A stretch of DNA of 64,000 nucleotides, from contig NZ_OU342399.1 of assembly GCF_910589745.1 (NCBI RefSeq), positions 186,001 to 250,000 on the forward strand. The letters are read 5' to 3'. How positions within the stretch are numbered: the stretch's first letter is position 1; the number at the start of each line of letters is the position of its first letter. The notes under the pieces were generated by a model. It was not told where the DNA came from, ran no database searches, and worked only from the letters and a program-made list of their open reading frames with translations. Positions 24,057 to 31,841 of the stretch are shown here, piece by piece. The position numbers were made by a program, and so were the translations under genes. This DNA comes from Candidatus Arcticimaribacter forsetii (GTDB lineage: Bacteria > Bacteroidota > Bacteroidia > Flavobacteriales > Flavobacteriaceae).

Positions 24057-24551
24057 TTGATTTCAAAATTAGGTGCTCAGTTTTTCAAAGATGAAAACGG
24101 GAAAAGATTTGTATTAGGGTTTGGACAGTCTTCAGTCTTAAAATCCCAGCAAAGACAATCAAATCAGATAAGTATAGGAAGAAGAAAGGGTCGATTACAA
24201 GCTGTTGAAAACATTAAAAACTTAATTGCTGAAGATTTAGTAGGGAAGGAAATAAGTGAAACTATTGAAAAAATTTCTGAATTTCAAGATGGAGAACAAT
24301 CATTATATACGGAGGATAATTTCTCTGAATTGATTAATTCAAAAAAATCGAGTGTTAAAATGAATACTCTAAATATCAAAGATTGGCAAGGAAATCATCC
24401 TGTCTCTGGTTCACTTGTTGTAGGGACTGTTGTAATTTTAACTGAATCAAATAAAATTTCTTTTAATACTTCTAACAATAAAAAAGAAGAGGGTAAAACT
24501 ACAAAAAGTGAATATTCCGTTTCTGAAAGTATTGAAGGTGAGGATTATTAA
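24057..24551 (+). CDS. LPP20-like protein, N-terminus probably lost
   Basis: The frame is open from 24003 but has no ATG; the first usable start is the TTG at 24057, giving 164 residues. The segment FVLGFGQSSVLKSQQRQSNQ then GRLQAVENIKNLIAEDLVGK, followed by a second alpha/beta half (LNIKDWQGNHPVSGSLVVGT), fits the LPP20/FlgT-N-like lipoprotein fold, which usually follows a signal peptide. No signal is present, so the gene may be cut at its 5' end by the formation of the element. The C-terminal tail is polar and low-complexity (KKEEGKTTKSEYSVSESIEG). Family assignment is tentative. It precedes two other small genes on the same strand. Confidence 0.45.
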   Translation: MISKLGAQFFKDENGKRFVLGFGQSSVLKSQQRQSNQISIGRRKGRLQAVENIKNLIAEDLVGKEISETIEKISEFQDGEQSLYTEDNFSELINSKKSSVKMNTLNIKDWQGNHPVSGSLVVGTVVILTESNKISFNTSNNKKEEGKTTKSEYSVSESIEGEDY

Positions 24552-24570
24552 TTTATTAATTTGAATTAGA

Positions 24571-24969
24571 TTGAATCTGACCGACATATTAGATAAAGTA
24601 ATTTCAATCCATTTTAAAAATCATGATTTTAATCATAAGGGTAAAATAGAGTGGTATCCTGTGACAGAAAAACAAAAAAAAAGATACTTTGAGAAAAAGG
24701 GTAAAGAATTAACCAAACAAAGATTTCGATATTCTGTTATTGAAAATTTTAATTCTTCTCACAAATCGGATTCATCAGATTACCGTCAACTATTAATAAG
24801 TGAAATAGAAGATGATGGTATATTCTACTGTATCTATGATTACATAACAATGGGTAGGATGGGACAAAAAACAAGGTATAAGTTCCAAATTAAAAACTTT
24901 CAAAAATCGATGAATCTCACTGATTTATATATTGAATTATTGGATAATACTATGATAATGATTAGATGA
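24571..24969 (+). CDS. Hypothetical protein
   Basis: A 132-residue product from a TTG at 24571 (MNLTDILDKVISIHFKNHDF). It is basic in the first half and predicted mixed alpha/beta, with no signal peptide and no family I recognise. Its stop overlaps the ATG of the septoil-knot gene (ATGA), and it lies 19 bp after the LPP20-like gene. This spacing supports translation of all three as an operon. Confidence 0.5.
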   Translation: MNLTDILDKVISIHFKNHDFNHKGKIEWYPVTEKQKKRYFEKKGKELTKQRFRYSVIENFNSSHKSDSSDYRQLLISEIEDDGIFYCIYDYITMGRMGQKTRYKFQIKNFQKSMNLTDLYIELLDNTMIMIR

Positions 24970-25298
24970 AAAAAGAATTTTTATATTTCCTTTTTGTACT
25001 ACCCTTATTTTCTTTTTCTCAAAAGATATTTACTACAGATTACCCCTCTCAAGCAGATATTAAAGTGTTTTTAGTAGACTATGAATCTCAATCAGATTTA
25101 AAAGTATTTAAGGTAGATTATCAATCCCAATCAAAGGGAAATGAAGGATTATGGTATTTTGTAAAATATTCTTCTCAATCTGATAAGAAAATTCATTTTG
25201 TTGATTACCCATCTCAATCTGATTTAAAAATCTTTTTTGTAAAATATAAATCACAATCAGGGTGGAGAAACAACTCAAAGAAACATCTTCTTTATTGA
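24966..25298 (+). CDS. 7(1) septoil-knot (DUF6150) secreted protein
   Basis: The 110-residue protein has a cleavable signal (MKKEFLYFLFVLPLFSFSQ) and then repeats of about 14-15 residues with the pattern xDYxSQxDxKVF: TTDYPSQADIKVFLVDY, ESQSDLKVFKVDYQSQS, LWYFVKYSSQSDKKIHF, VDYPSQSDLKIFFVKYKSQS. It ends with GWRNNSKKHLLY. This is the signature of the DUF6150 family, which structure prediction has described as a 7(1) septoil knot. Members are small secreted or periplasmic proteins of Bacteroidetes with no known function. The last bases of the gene overlap the dead methyltransferase fragment on the other strand. Confidence 0.85.
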   Translation: MKKEFLYFLFVLPLFSFSQKIFTTDYPSQADIKVFLVDYESQSDLKVFKVDYQSQSKGNEGLWYFVKYSSQSDKKIHFVDYPSQSDLKIFFVKYKSQSGWRNNSKKHLLY

Positions 25299-25461
25299 TA
25301 ATCCTTAAAATCATACCCCACAAAACTCCTCTTTAACTTATCACAAAGTCTTTAAGTAGTTCCACTACCAATAAAAGGGTCTAATACCAATTCAAACTCT
25401 TTTGAGGTTTGAAGAATGGGTAGAGTGATTATTTCCTCAGGGAAAGGAGCAGGGTGTTCTC
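25292..25461 (-). pseudogene. Second 3' fragment of the ParB-methyltransferase gene
   Basis: On the minus strand the frame reads GEHPAPFPEEIITLPILQTS, then LDPFIGSGTT, an in-frame TAA, and RLCDKLKRSFVGYDFKDYQ. It aligns without gaps to the last 55 codons of the intact gene at 16966-18330, differing by point changes, one of which makes the stop. Homology begins abruptly near 25461, where it meets a copy of the island repeat. It overlaps the end of the septoil-knot gene by 7 bp. Confidence 0.92.
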
Positions 25462-25525
25462 CTCTCAGTTATAAGAAACCTCATCCTGTAAATAGTCCTG
25501 ATACAGTAATTAAATAATGGGATTA
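25462..25525. repeat. Island repeat, partial copy 3
   Basis: TATAAGAAACCTCATCCTGT and GATACAGTAATTAAAT match the non-coding part of copies 1 and 2. This copy sits between the methyltransferase fragment and the end of cysM. Confidence 0.75.
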
Positions 25526-25533
25526 TAAATAGC

Positions 25534-26418
25534 TTATTCGAATAAATCGGAAGACAAATAACGATCTCCTCGATCACAAATAATGACCGCTACGATTCCT
25601 GAATCTAGGGTTTCGATGAGTTTTAATGCCGCACAGACTGCGCCTCCACTACTCATGCCTCCAAATATTCCTTCTTTTTGAGCTAGTAATTTAGCTGTTT
25701 CCTTCGCTTCATTACTAGAGACTTCAATAATTTGATCGACCTTATCGGCATTGAATATTTTTGGAAGGTATTCCATCGGCCATTTTCTAATTCCGGGTAT
25801 TCTATCTCCATCACCGGGTTGAACACCAATTATCTGAATACTTTCGTTTTGTTCTTTAAGATAAGAACTGGTCCCCATGATGGTTCCTGTAGTCCCCATT
25901 GATGAAACAAAATGAGTGATATTTCCATCCGTATCGTTCCATAACTCTGGACCTGTGGTATGGTAATGAGCCTTCCAATTGTCATCATTAGCAAACTGAT
26001 TAAAGGAGTAATATCCTTGTTGTTCGACTTTTTCTGTAGCGTAATCTCTAGCTCCTTCAATACCAACAGCTTCTGGAGTGAGGGTTACCTTGGCACCATA
26101 GGCTTTCATGGTTTTAACCCGCTCTACAGTACTGTTTTCAGGCATAACAAGTTCCAAATCGAGCCCGTAGATAGAGGCAATCATAGCGAGTGCTATTCCG
26201 GTATTACCGCTAGTGGCTTCGATTAGTTTCGTGTTTTTAGTAATGTCTCCTCTTTTTAACGCCTCTTTTACCATATTATACGCAGCTCTGTCTTTAACAC
26301 TACCACCCGGATTATGACCTTCAAGTTTAAAAAGCAGTTTGACATTTATGTTGGTGTTTAAGCTCTTGGATTCGACTAGAGGCGTATTACCAATTAAGTT
26401 TTCTAAGGTATTAGGCAT
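25534..26418 (-). CDS. cysM: Cysteine synthase B (CysM type)
   Basis: The 294-residue PLP enzyme starts [20 protein letters not shown]. It has the PLP lysine in [13 protein letters not shown], the substrate loop [14 protein letters not shown], the phosphate-binding [18 protein letters not shown], and the CysM-type segment [33 protein letters not shown] is also conserved. It makes cysteine from O-acetylserine and sulfide or thiosulfate. It overlaps the end of the serine acetyltransferase gene by 8 bp, so substrate and enzyme are made together. Repeat copies related to the island flank the pair, so it may be cargo or merely next to the insertion zone. Confidence 0.95.
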   Translation of the reverse strand: MPNTLENLIGNTPLVESKSLNTNINVKLLFKLEGHNPGGSVKDRAAYNMVKEALKRGDITKNTKLIEATSGNTGIALAMIASIYGLDLELVMPENSTVERVKTMKAYGAKVTLTPEAVGIEGARDYATEKVEQQGYYSFNQFANDDNWKAHYHTTGPELWNDTDGNITHFVSSMGTTGTIMGTSSYLKEQNESIQIIGVQPGDGDRIPGIRKWPMEYLPKIFNADKVDQIIEVSSNEAKETAKLLAQKEGIFGGMSSGGAVCAALKLIETLDSGIVAVIICDRGDRYLSSDLFE

Positions 26419-27196
26419 TGTTTTTAATTTGAATTTCTGGTTTGTGAAACACCATCGAATTAGGTTCTATTGATGAAGTGATCCAAGCGTTACCCCCTAT
26501 AATGGTATTTGCTCCTATGGTTGTATTTCCCCCTAAAATAGTAGCGTTAGCATATATGGTCACACCACTTTCAATAGTTGGATGTCTCTTGCTGTTGGCC
26601 ATTTTTTTCTCTACATACAAAGCACCGAGAGTCACCCCTTGATATATCTTTACGTGATCTTTGATTAGGGTTGTTTCTCCTATGACTACTCCAGTAGCGT
26701 GATCGATAAAAAAGTATTCTCCTATCTGTGCACCTGGATTGATGTCTACTCCAGTTTTCGAATGGGCAAATTCAGTCATCAATCGGGGAACTAGAGGAAA
26801 GTTCATTTGATAGAGAGGATGTGCTAATCGGTAGATAGCGATCGCATAAAAACCGGGATAAGCCAAATAAATTTCTTGTATTGATTTAGAGGCAGGATCA
26901 CCAGCCAAGATAGCTTCTGCGTCTTTGTTTAATTTATCGAGTATCGTTGGCAGACAATCGAGATAATCTTCCCATATTTCTTCACAAGGCTTTTCTTTTT
27001 GCCAACAGGAGGTTTTGACTAACTTCTCAAAAGTCTTTGCTAATTCATCAATATTTTCTTCAGCAAGGGTTTCTGTATCGAATAAGGTATTGTATAAAAT
27101 TTCTGTAAAATGTTCAACTTCCTTTTTAATCTTAATTTTCAGATTGGGAGTTTTTTTATGAGCCTTTATTTTTTTTATGATATTCGTGTAATCCAT
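26411..27196 (-). CDS. cysE: Serine O-acetyltransferase (EpsC/SrpH type)
   Basis: The 261-residue protein has a helical N-terminal half ([20 protein letters not shown] to about residue 125) and a left-handed beta-helix of hexapeptide repeats at the C-terminus: [60 protein letters not shown]. The catalytic His is in FIDHATGVV. It acetylates serine to O-acetylserine for CysM, whose gene follows with an 8-bp overlap. The longer N-terminal part is typical of the SrpH/EpsC subtype in Bacteroidetes. A TAGATTTG box lies 18 bp before the start. Confidence 0.93.
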   Translation of the reverse strand: MDYTNIIKKIKAHKKTPNLKIKIKKEVEHFTEILYNTLFDTETLAEENIDELAKTFEKLVKTSCWQKEKPCEEIWEDYLDCLPTILDKLNKDAEAILAGDPASKSIQEIYLAYPGFYAIAIYRLAHPLYQMNFPLVPRLMTEFAHSKTGVDINPGAQIGEYFFIDHATGVVIGETTLIKDHVKIYQGVTLGALYVEKKMANSKRHPTIESGVTIYANATILGGNTTIGANTIIGGNAWITSSIEPNSMVFHKPEIQIKNNA

Positions 27197-27213
27197 AAGT
27201 TAGTATTCTCTTA

Positions 27214-27221
27214 CAAATCTA
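27214..27221 (-). promoter_or_regulatory. Putative -7 box of the cysE-cysM promoter
   Basis: TAGATTTG on the minus strand matches TAnnTTTG, 17 bp before the cysE ATG. No convincing -33 box is seen. Confidence 0.4.
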
Positions 27222-27346
27222 CACATTTAGGTTATGTTTTCTGAGGATCTACAGTTTTGATAAAAACATTTTCTATTTCAATACAGGAATCGAAAGAATT
27301 TCTTCTTCAAGAATCTATTAAGTATTACTTCAAGAAAATAAAGATT

Positions 27347-27475
27347 GACATATAAACCACCCCAACACCCATTTTGAAAAAAGAATTTCCCCCTCATTAA
27401 AAACTTCATCCTGCGAAACTGATATACTAATCACACCTGAAGTTAAAAGAAAGCATATTAACCCTTATATATTGA
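27347..27475. repeat. Island repeat, degenerate copy 4
   Basis: GACATATAAACCACCCCAAC, then AAAACTTCATCCTG, CTGATATACTAATCA and AAAGCATATTAACCCTT align in order with the non-coding part of copy 2. Many changes suggest an old copy. It lies upstream of cysE. Confidence 0.6.
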
Positions 27476-27505
27476 CCAGTTTAAGAGGTTTCATGTCTTT
27501 AGAGG

Positions 27506-27521
27506 TGTGACATAGATCACA
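27506..27521. promoter_or_regulatory. CRP-like operator, TGTGA-N6-TCACA
   Basis: TGTGACATAGATCACA is a perfect inverted repeat of the half-site TGTGA with a 6-bp spacer, the consensus of the CRP/FNR family. Its centre is about 66 bp before the ATG of the secreted-protein gene at 27580. No regulator of this family is encoded in the window. Confidence 0.55.
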
Positions 27522-27579
27522 TGAACTTTTCAAACAAAAAACTATATTTAGTTATTGTCAAATTAATAAATCTATTATT

Positions 27580-28341
27580 ATGAAAAAACTATTATTACTT
27601 TCACTTTTGTTTATCACAACAGTAATTTTTGGACAAAACATTGTACACATCCAATACAGACATGTTCCAAATGAAAACGTAGCTGAGTTTGAAGCTTTAG
27701 AATTAGACTATTGGTCAAAAATAAAAAAGAAGGCAATTGAAAATGGACATATGTCCGCTTCAGCTTTTTTTAGACTTTATGGACGAACAGACGATGAATC
27801 TAAGCCAACCCATGCTTTTGTTCAAGTCTATAAAAGCTTTGAACAATATGAAAACCAAATGCAAATATGGTCCACCACAAATGAAACTCTAGGATTTAAT
27901 TCAAACCTTGCTTCTACCAACGAAATCTCAAAAACACTTTATAATGATGTATATAAATTAGTTACTGAGCTTCCATTGGGAGAATTTAAATATGCAGTCT
28001 GGAATTTAGCGCAACCAAAAGATTTTAACGGTTTTATAAATGAAAACATAAACTTATGGATGCCTTATTTTAAAAAGAATTTAGGAAAAGATGGAGCGAG
28101 AACAGGTTGGGGAATTTTAGCAAGAGTTCATCCAAAAGGCATGGATGAATCAAGCGTACTTACCTATGATCACTATAAAGACCTGTCTAGTGCGTTGAAG
28201 TCTCTATCTCCGATGGATATAACGGCTAGTAAAGAATTGGATGTAATTTTGTCAAAATCAAAAATGAGTAAATATGATCCAGACGGATTTAGGTATACAA
28301 ATATTTGGGAACTAATCGAATTAGTAGGCAGTCCTCAATAA
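27580..28341 (+). CDS. Secreted protein of unknown function
   Basis: The 253-residue protein has a signal peptide (MKKLLLLSLLFITTVIFGQ). The mature part has two similar-looking halves of about 110 residues. The first runs from NIVHIQYRHVPNENVAEFEA to AFVQVYKSFEQYENQMQIWS. The second runs from EFKYAVWNLAQPKDFNGFIN to VLTYDHYKDLSSALKSLSPM. This layout, a strand, a helix, and VQVYKS/YDHYKD at the end, suggests two ferredoxin-like (dimeric alpha-beta barrel) units, but I cannot name a family. A CRP-like operator stands upstream and a strong terminator follows, so it is a single-gene transcript, perhaps under catabolite or redox control. Confidence 0.75.
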   Translation: MKKLLLLSLLFITTVIFGQNIVHIQYRHVPNENVAEFEALELDYWSKIKKKAIENGHMSASAFFRLYGRTDDESKPTHAFVQVYKSFEQYENQMQIWSTTNETLGFNSNLASTNEISKTLYNDVYKLVTELPLGEFKYAVWNLAQPKDFNGFINENINLWMPYFKKNLGKDGARTGWGILARVHPKGMDESSVLTYDHYKDLSSALKSLSPMDITASKELDVILSKSKMSKYDPDGFRYTNIWELIELVGSPQ

Positions 28342-28356
28342 GATTGATTTAGAATT

Positions 28357-28382
28357 AAAAACCCTTCAAAAGAAGGGTTTTT
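28357..28382. terminator. Bidirectional terminator between convergent genes
   Basis: AAAAACCCTTC / GAAGGGTTTTT, 11-bp arms around an AAAA loop, with T-runs on both strands. It serves the secreted-protein gene (plus) and the histidine kinase gene (minus). Confidence 0.9.
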
Positions 28383-28407
28383 TAATGTCATGATTTTAAT
28401 GAGAAAT

Positions 28408-29463
28408 TTATTTAGATTCAGTTAAAGAAAAAGAAAATTCTGATCCTACACCGAAGGTGCTTTGAACATAAATTTTTTCTTTATGAGCTTCTATAATATG
28501 TTTTACAATTGCAAGCCCAAGCCCAGAACCTCCCTCGTCTCTATTTCTGGCTTTATCAATTCTGTAAAACCGTTCAAATAATCTCGAAATATGATGTTCT
28601 TCAATTCCAGATCCATTATCAATTATTCGAACAAGAATTTTTTGTTTACTTAACCTTCCGATTGCAAATTCTGTTGTCCCTCCTTTTACACCGTATTTAA
28701 GTGAATTTATGGCTAAATTCATAAGAACTTGAGAGATTCTTTTTCTATCTGCATTTACCCAAAGTACTTCTTCGTTGTTTAGCTTTTGAAAAACTAAATC
28801 TATTTTTTTCTTTTTTGCTCTAATCTCTAAAAGCCCAATAACTTCTTTAATAAGCTCGTAAAGATCAAATTTTTCAATATTCATAGAGGTAATACCTGCT
28901 TCAAATTTTGTAATCGAATCTAAGTCTGTTACGATGTGATTTAAACGATCTACACCTTGAGCTGCTTTTTTCAGGTATTTATCTAAAAGCTCTTTGTCTT
29001 CAGACGCGCCCCCAAGAAGTGTCAAAATGTAACTTTCAACTGTAAAAAGAGGTGTTTTTAATTCATGGGCTACGTTGCCAATAAACTCTTTTCTATAGTT
29101 GTCTTTAACTTTTAAAAGCTCTACTTCTAACTTGCTCTCTTTAGCAAATTTTTGGATACTCATCGTTAAAGATTGTGCATCTCTATTTAAAGAATTTTGA
29201 TTTATTTGAGATTGATCGGAGTAAAATTCATCATATAAAACCTTAACCTTAGAAAAAATATATCGCTCTAAATGAAACTGAATTAAAAATAAACAGCACC
29301 CTAAAAACAAAAGGAAACTTATAATTAATACCGAAACAGGATAACTGTTATATATTCTAAAATCATCAAAGTAGGTCATTAATCCTGCAAGGGTAATAAT
29401 GACTAAAACTCCAATTAGAGAAGTTAAAAGTATAGAGGTCTTAAACCTTGAAAATAACATCAT
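28408..29463 (-). CDS. Sensor histidine kinase (PhoR-like)
   Basis: The 351-residue protein has two N-terminal membrane helices (about 10-30 and 42-62) with a very short periplasmic loop, a linker, and the HisKA segment FIGNVAHELKTPLFTVESYI with the phospho-acceptor His at 133. The HATPase domain has the N box NLAINSLKYG, the G1 box RIIDNGSGIEEH, the F box LFERFYRID and the G2 box GGSGLGLAIVKHI. The small sensor region is like PhoR-type kinases of Bacteroidetes, which likely sense membrane or partner signals. It overlaps the response regulator gene by 4 bp, so the two are made as a pair. Confidence 0.93.
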   Translation of the reverse strand: MMLFSRFKTSILLTSLIGVLVIITLAGLMTYFDDFRIYNSYPVSVLIISFLLFLGCCLFLIQFHLERYIFSKVKVLYDEFYSDQSQINQNSLNRDAQSLTMSIQKFAKESKLEVELLKVKDNYRKEFIGNVAHELKTPLFTVESYILTLLGGASEDKELLDKYLKKAAQGVDRLNHIVTDLDSITKFEAGITSMNIEKFDLYELIKEVIGLLEIRAKKKKIDLVFQKLNNEEVLWVNADRKRISQVLMNLAINSLKYGVKGGTTEFAIGRLSKQKILVRIIDNGSGIEEHHISRLFERFYRIDKARNRDEGGSGLGLAIVKHIIEAHKEKIYVQSTFGVGSEFSFSLTESK

Positions 29464-30149
29464 ACGGTATTAGTCTCAAATTTATACCCAACTCCTTTTA
29501 TTGTAGAGAAATAGGAGTCCCCTAGCTTTTCTCTTAATTTTCTAATATGAACATCAATGGTTCGATCTCCTACTACAACATCGCTGCCCCAAACGGACTG
29601 CATTATTGATTCTCTTTTGAAAACTTTATCGGGTTTTGAGGCTAATAATTTAAGTAATTCGAATTCTTTCCTAGGTAATGAGATTTTTTTGTCTTTTAGG
29701 AACACATGATATTCCTCAAAGTTTATGACCAACTCTCCGAATGTTAAAGCCGTTATTGATTCGGATTTTATGAATCTTCGGAGTAAAGCATTTACTTTAG
29801 AATTCAACATTTTAGGTTTTATTGGTTTGTTGACATAGTCATCTGCACCAACTTCGAACGCTGCCAAATGAGAATAATCTTCAGCTCTGGCAGATAAAAA
29901 TAGGATTATCGTTTCTTGGTATTTGTTCTCTTTTCTTAGAGCCTCACAGGTTTCGATACCACCCATAACAGGCATCATAACATCTAAGATTATAAGGTGT
30001 GGCTCTATTGAGTTTGCTTTTTCTAAAGCTTCTTTTCCATTAGATGCAGAAAAAATTTGATAACCCTCCTTACCTAAGTTATAGGAGAGGATCTCGACAA
30101 TATCCGGTTCGTCATCGACGAGTAAAATTTTTAGATCACTTTTCTTCAT
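29460..30149 (-). CDS. OmpR/PhoB-family response regulator
   Basis: The 229-residue protein has a receiver domain (LKILLVDDEPDIVEILSYNL, phospho-acceptor Asp56 in HLIILDVMMPVMGG, the conserved Lys in YVNKPIKPKML) and a C-terminal winged-helix domain (PRKEFELLKLLASKPDKVFK, VWGSDVVVGDRTIDVHIRKL, then IKGVGYKFE). It should bind direct repeats as a dimer. Its kinase follows with a 4-bp overlap. Similar pairs in Flavobacteria are often called PhoPR; phosphate control is not shown here. The 300 bp upstream have no gene. Confidence 0.94.
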   Translation of the reverse strand: MKKSDLKILLVDDEPDIVEILSYNLGKEGYQIFSASNGKEALEKANSIEPHLIILDVMMPVMGGIETCEALRKENKYQETIILFLSARAEDYSHLAAFEVGADDYVNKPIKPKMLNSKVNALLRRFIKSESITALTFGELVINFEEYHVFLKDKKISLPRKEFELLKLLASKPDKVFKRESIMQSVWGSDVVVGDRTIDVHIRKLREKLGDSYFSTIKGVGYKFETNTV

Positions 30150-30453
30150 AACGATTGCAATCTTTCGATTTAATGGATTTATTTAGAATTATAATTACTA
30201 TCAAATTTAAGAATAAAAACAACCGCTTTTACTTCTTAACAATTTGTTCATCTTGAAAACAAAACAACCCTTACCCTGCTGTTATAGTTAACAAACAGCT
30301 CTAGCTAGTTGTTATATTGAACTGTGAAATGAAATTATACTTAAGTTATTTTGAAATAAAGTTGTCTTACCGTTATACTTATATAATGGGTTTCAAGGTT
30401 TTATCACTAACTTTAAAGAAACTATATTTTAAAAACATTTTCAACTCCACGAC
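30150..30453. other. Divergent intergenic region
   Basis: About 304 bp between the response regulator gene (minus) and the BspA-type gene (plus). It must hold both promoters. It is AT-rich with several TTGTTATA-like words near 30270-30330, but I see no motif that I can assign with confidence. Confidence 0.5.
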
Positions 30454-31818
30454 ATGACTAATTCTATTCGAATAATACCCACATTATCAATTTTTCTTTG
30501 CTTTATATTAGTCTTAAACTCTTGCTCTAAAGATAGTGTCGAGGAACGTGTTGCGCCAACAATAACCTTTACTCTGGAGGTTATAGCCTCTGCTGGAGGT
30601 ACAGTTAATATTGCTGGAGGAAGATACAACCAGAATGCGGAAGTAGTTATAATCGCTAACCCAAATACAGATTTTGATTTTTCTGGTTGGACTGGCGATG
30701 CATCAGGAACCGCTAATCCTTTAACCGTGCTAATGAACGGAAACAAAACTATTACGGCAAACTTTATTGCATCTGACGACGATAGGGACGGTGTAATTAA
30801 CGCTTTAGACCAATGTAGATTTACTCCAGAAGGAGAAGCCGTAAACGAACAAGGATGTGCGTCATTTGAAATTGATACAGACGGTGATGGCGTTAATGAT
30901 ATTTATGACCAAGACAATACAACGAGACAAGGAGCTCCAGTTAACGAATTTGGTGTAATGCTTAATCCAGTTGAATTAGATGCGAATGGGCTTACTATTG
31001 TAGCAACCAATTGGGCGTTACCAGGAGATGTTGGAGAAATAAATGGAAACGCTATAATTGTAGTTAATGAAGAACAGCTTAGAGTAAGAATTATAAACAA
31101 CGAAGATGTAACAGGAGTTTGTACTTCTCAAGTAACTAATATGAGTATGCTTTTTGATGGAGCAAATACATTTAATCAAGACATTTCTAATTGGGACACT
31201 TCAAACGTAACGAACATGCAATCGATGTTTTCAAACGCTTCTGTTTTTAATCAAGAAATTGGAAATTGGGAAACTTCAAATGTAACCGATACACAGGCTA
31301 TGTTTTCAAACGCTGCTGCTTTTAATCAAGACATTAGTGGATGGAATACATCGAACATTGTCAATATGAGTTCAATGTTTAACGGAGCGCTTGCTTTTAA
31401 TCAAGATATCGGAGGGTGGGACGTTGATAAGGTAACAAACTTGGCAAGGATGTTTTATCGAGCAGAATCTTTCAATCAGGATATCGGTAGCTGGAATACT
31501 TCAAATGTAGAATCTACCTCTGGATTGTTTTGGTTTGCTCTTGTTTTTAATCAAGACATTAGCAGTTGGGATATGTCAGCTGTAACGGATATGTCTTTGA
31601 TGTTTTATGGCGCAGCAGAATTTAATCAAGATATTGGAGGATGGAATACGGCTAATGTAACCAATATGGGATGGATGTTTTTAAATGCAACTTCATTTAA
31701 TCAAGATTTATCGGGTTGGTGCGTTTCCGGCGTAACTTCTGAAAACGAAACTTTTTCAGACAATTCTGCATTAACAGAAGCAAACAAACCCGTTTGGGGA
31801 ACCTGCCCGAGTAATTAA
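30454..31818 (+). CDS. BspA-type surface lipoprotein
   Basis: The 454-residue protein starts with a lipoprotein signal (MTNSIRIIPTLSIFLCFILV then LNSC). Next is an InlB-B-repeat-like beta unit (EVIASAGGTVNIAGGRYNQN to NGNKTITANF, about 35-105), then thrombospondin type 3-like calcium-binding repeats (DDDRDGVINALDQC and DTDGDGVNDIYDQDN, 107-155). The rest (about 210-435) is a run of roughly seven DUF285/BspA repeats of 33-35 residues with the pattern MFxxAxxFNQDIxxWxTSNVTNM. Proteins of this type are surface-exposed and used in adhesion or binding. It is divergent from the two-component genes. A secreted nuclease gene follows 23 bp after its stop. Confidence 0.9.
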   Translation: MTNSIRIIPTLSIFLCFILVLNSCSKDSVEERVAPTITFTLEVIASAGGTVNIAGGRYNQNAEVVIIANPNTDFDFSGWTGDASGTANPLTVLMNGNKTITANFIASDDDRDGVINALDQCRFTPEGEAVNEQGCASFEIDTDGDGVNDIYDQDNTTRQGAPVNEFGVMLNPVELDANGLTIVATNWALPGDVGEINGNAIIVVNEEQLRVRIINNEDVTGVCTSQVTNMSMLFDGANTFNQDISNWDTSNVTNMQSMFSNASVFNQEIGNWETSNVTDTQAMFSNAAAFNQDISGWNTSNIVNMSSMFNGALAFNQDIGGWDVDKVTNLARMFYRAESFNQDIGSWNTSNVESTSGLFWFALVFNQDISSWDMSAVTDMSLMFYGAAEFNQDIGGWNTANVTNMGWMFLNATSFNQDLSGWCVSGVTSENETFSDNSALTEANKPVWGTCPSN

Positions 31819-31841
31819 CCAAACAGGTAATAAACAACGCG

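Noticed and set aside
24966..25298. CRISPR-like or DNA-level repeat array in the regularly spaced SQSD repeats
   Set aside because: The repetition is at protein level, in frame, after a signal peptide, and varies freely at the DNA level. It is a repeat protein (DUF6150).
25534..26418. cysM as a foreign gene by composition alone
   Set aside because: Its codon use looks like the core genes. Only the flanking repeats hint at mobility, so I kept it as a hypothesis and not as a claim.
31120..31720. Tandem DNA repeats in the BspA-type gene
   Set aside because: The roughly 100-bp period reflects the 33-35-residue DUF285 protein repeats, not a separate element.
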